Assembly (NCBI GenBank): GCA_011052055.1
Contig: DRJW01000030.1
Span: 1 to 6,209, forward strand
Origin: Nitrospirota bacterium
GTDB lineage: Bacteria; Nitrospinota_A; UBA7883
Direction of reading: 5' to 3'
DNA: 6,209 bases
Shown: positions 6,151-6,209 of the stretch, one piece after another
Position numbering within the stretch: position 1 is the first letter of the stretch
How the letters are laid out: each line of letters begins with the position of its first letter
Notes under the pieces: generated by a model
What the model saw: the letters and a program-made list of their open reading frames with translations, nothing else
Told to the model about the DNA's origin: nothing
Databases searched by the model: none
Made by a program: the position numbers and the translations under genes

Positions 6151-6209
6151 AGGCCCCCGTCACGATTAAGGATTAAAGCCGAGGTTTTTTATCACACGGC
6201 CAAAAGAGA
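6151..6209 (-). other. Upstream edge: possible tail of an unseen - strand gene
   Basis: All three - strand frames are open at the window edge, so no tail can be proven. One frame reads about 13 codons, ending FGRVIKNLGFNP, and stops at TAA 6168-6166, fifteen bases before the GTG of the DedA-family gene, which is typical operon spacing. Another frame stops at tandem TGA-TAA (6194-6189). I see no convincing promoter in these 59 bases, which favours the DedA gene being read from a gene further upstream. Confidence 0.25.

Overview
The window is a chromosomal stretch from a Gram-negative (diderm) bacterium. LptG, an AsmA-like envelope protein and a lipoprotein with a type II signal peptide all imply an outer membrane. 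Base composition looks balanced, and one GTG and one TTG start are used. The gene set would fit a deltaproteobacterial-type (Desulfobacterota-like) genome, but that is only an impression and cannot be settled from the sequence alone. I see no insertion sequence, CRISPR array, tRNA, rRNA, phage gene or other sign of recent transfer.

Layout. Positions 1-696 on the + strand are the C-terminal part of an ATP-grasp ligase that starts before the window. Everything else is on the - strand and converges on it. In transcription order the - strand carries: possibly the last codons of an unseen gene (about 6166-6207); a DedA/VTT-family membrane protein (5512-6150); a 789-residue AsmA-like inner-membrane-anchored protein (3061-5430); a small DUF123/GIY-YIG-like nuclease-fold protein (2630-3064); the LPS-export permease LptG (1545-2633); and a small serine/glycine-rich lipoprotein of unknown function (874-1431). 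No gap between genes exceeds about 180 bases.

Organisation. The AsmA-like gene, the DUF123 gene and lptG are joined by two 4-base stop/start overlaps (ATGA, then TTGA), so they are very probably one translationally coupled transcript. The DedA gene lies 81 bases upstream and may be co-transcribed, but a plausible sigma70-like promoter lies at its end. The lipoprotein gene follows lptG after 113 bases and has its own good promoter (TTGACA / 18 / TAGAGT) and a strong ribosome binding site, so it is probably a separate unit.

How the genes may work together. LptG is half of the transmembrane core of the LptB2FG transporter, which extracts LPS from the inner membrane. AsmA-like proteins are thought to be periplasm-spanning lipid conduits or to affect outer-membrane lipid homeostasis. 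DedA-family proteins include lipid-carrier and phospholipid flippases or scramblases. The main - strand block therefore reads as an envelope-lipid trafficking operon, with a predicted DNA/RNA-processing protein inserted in it by overlapping codons. That juxtaposition, and the absence of an adjacent lptF, are the most notable points. I did not find a clearly new multi-gene system.
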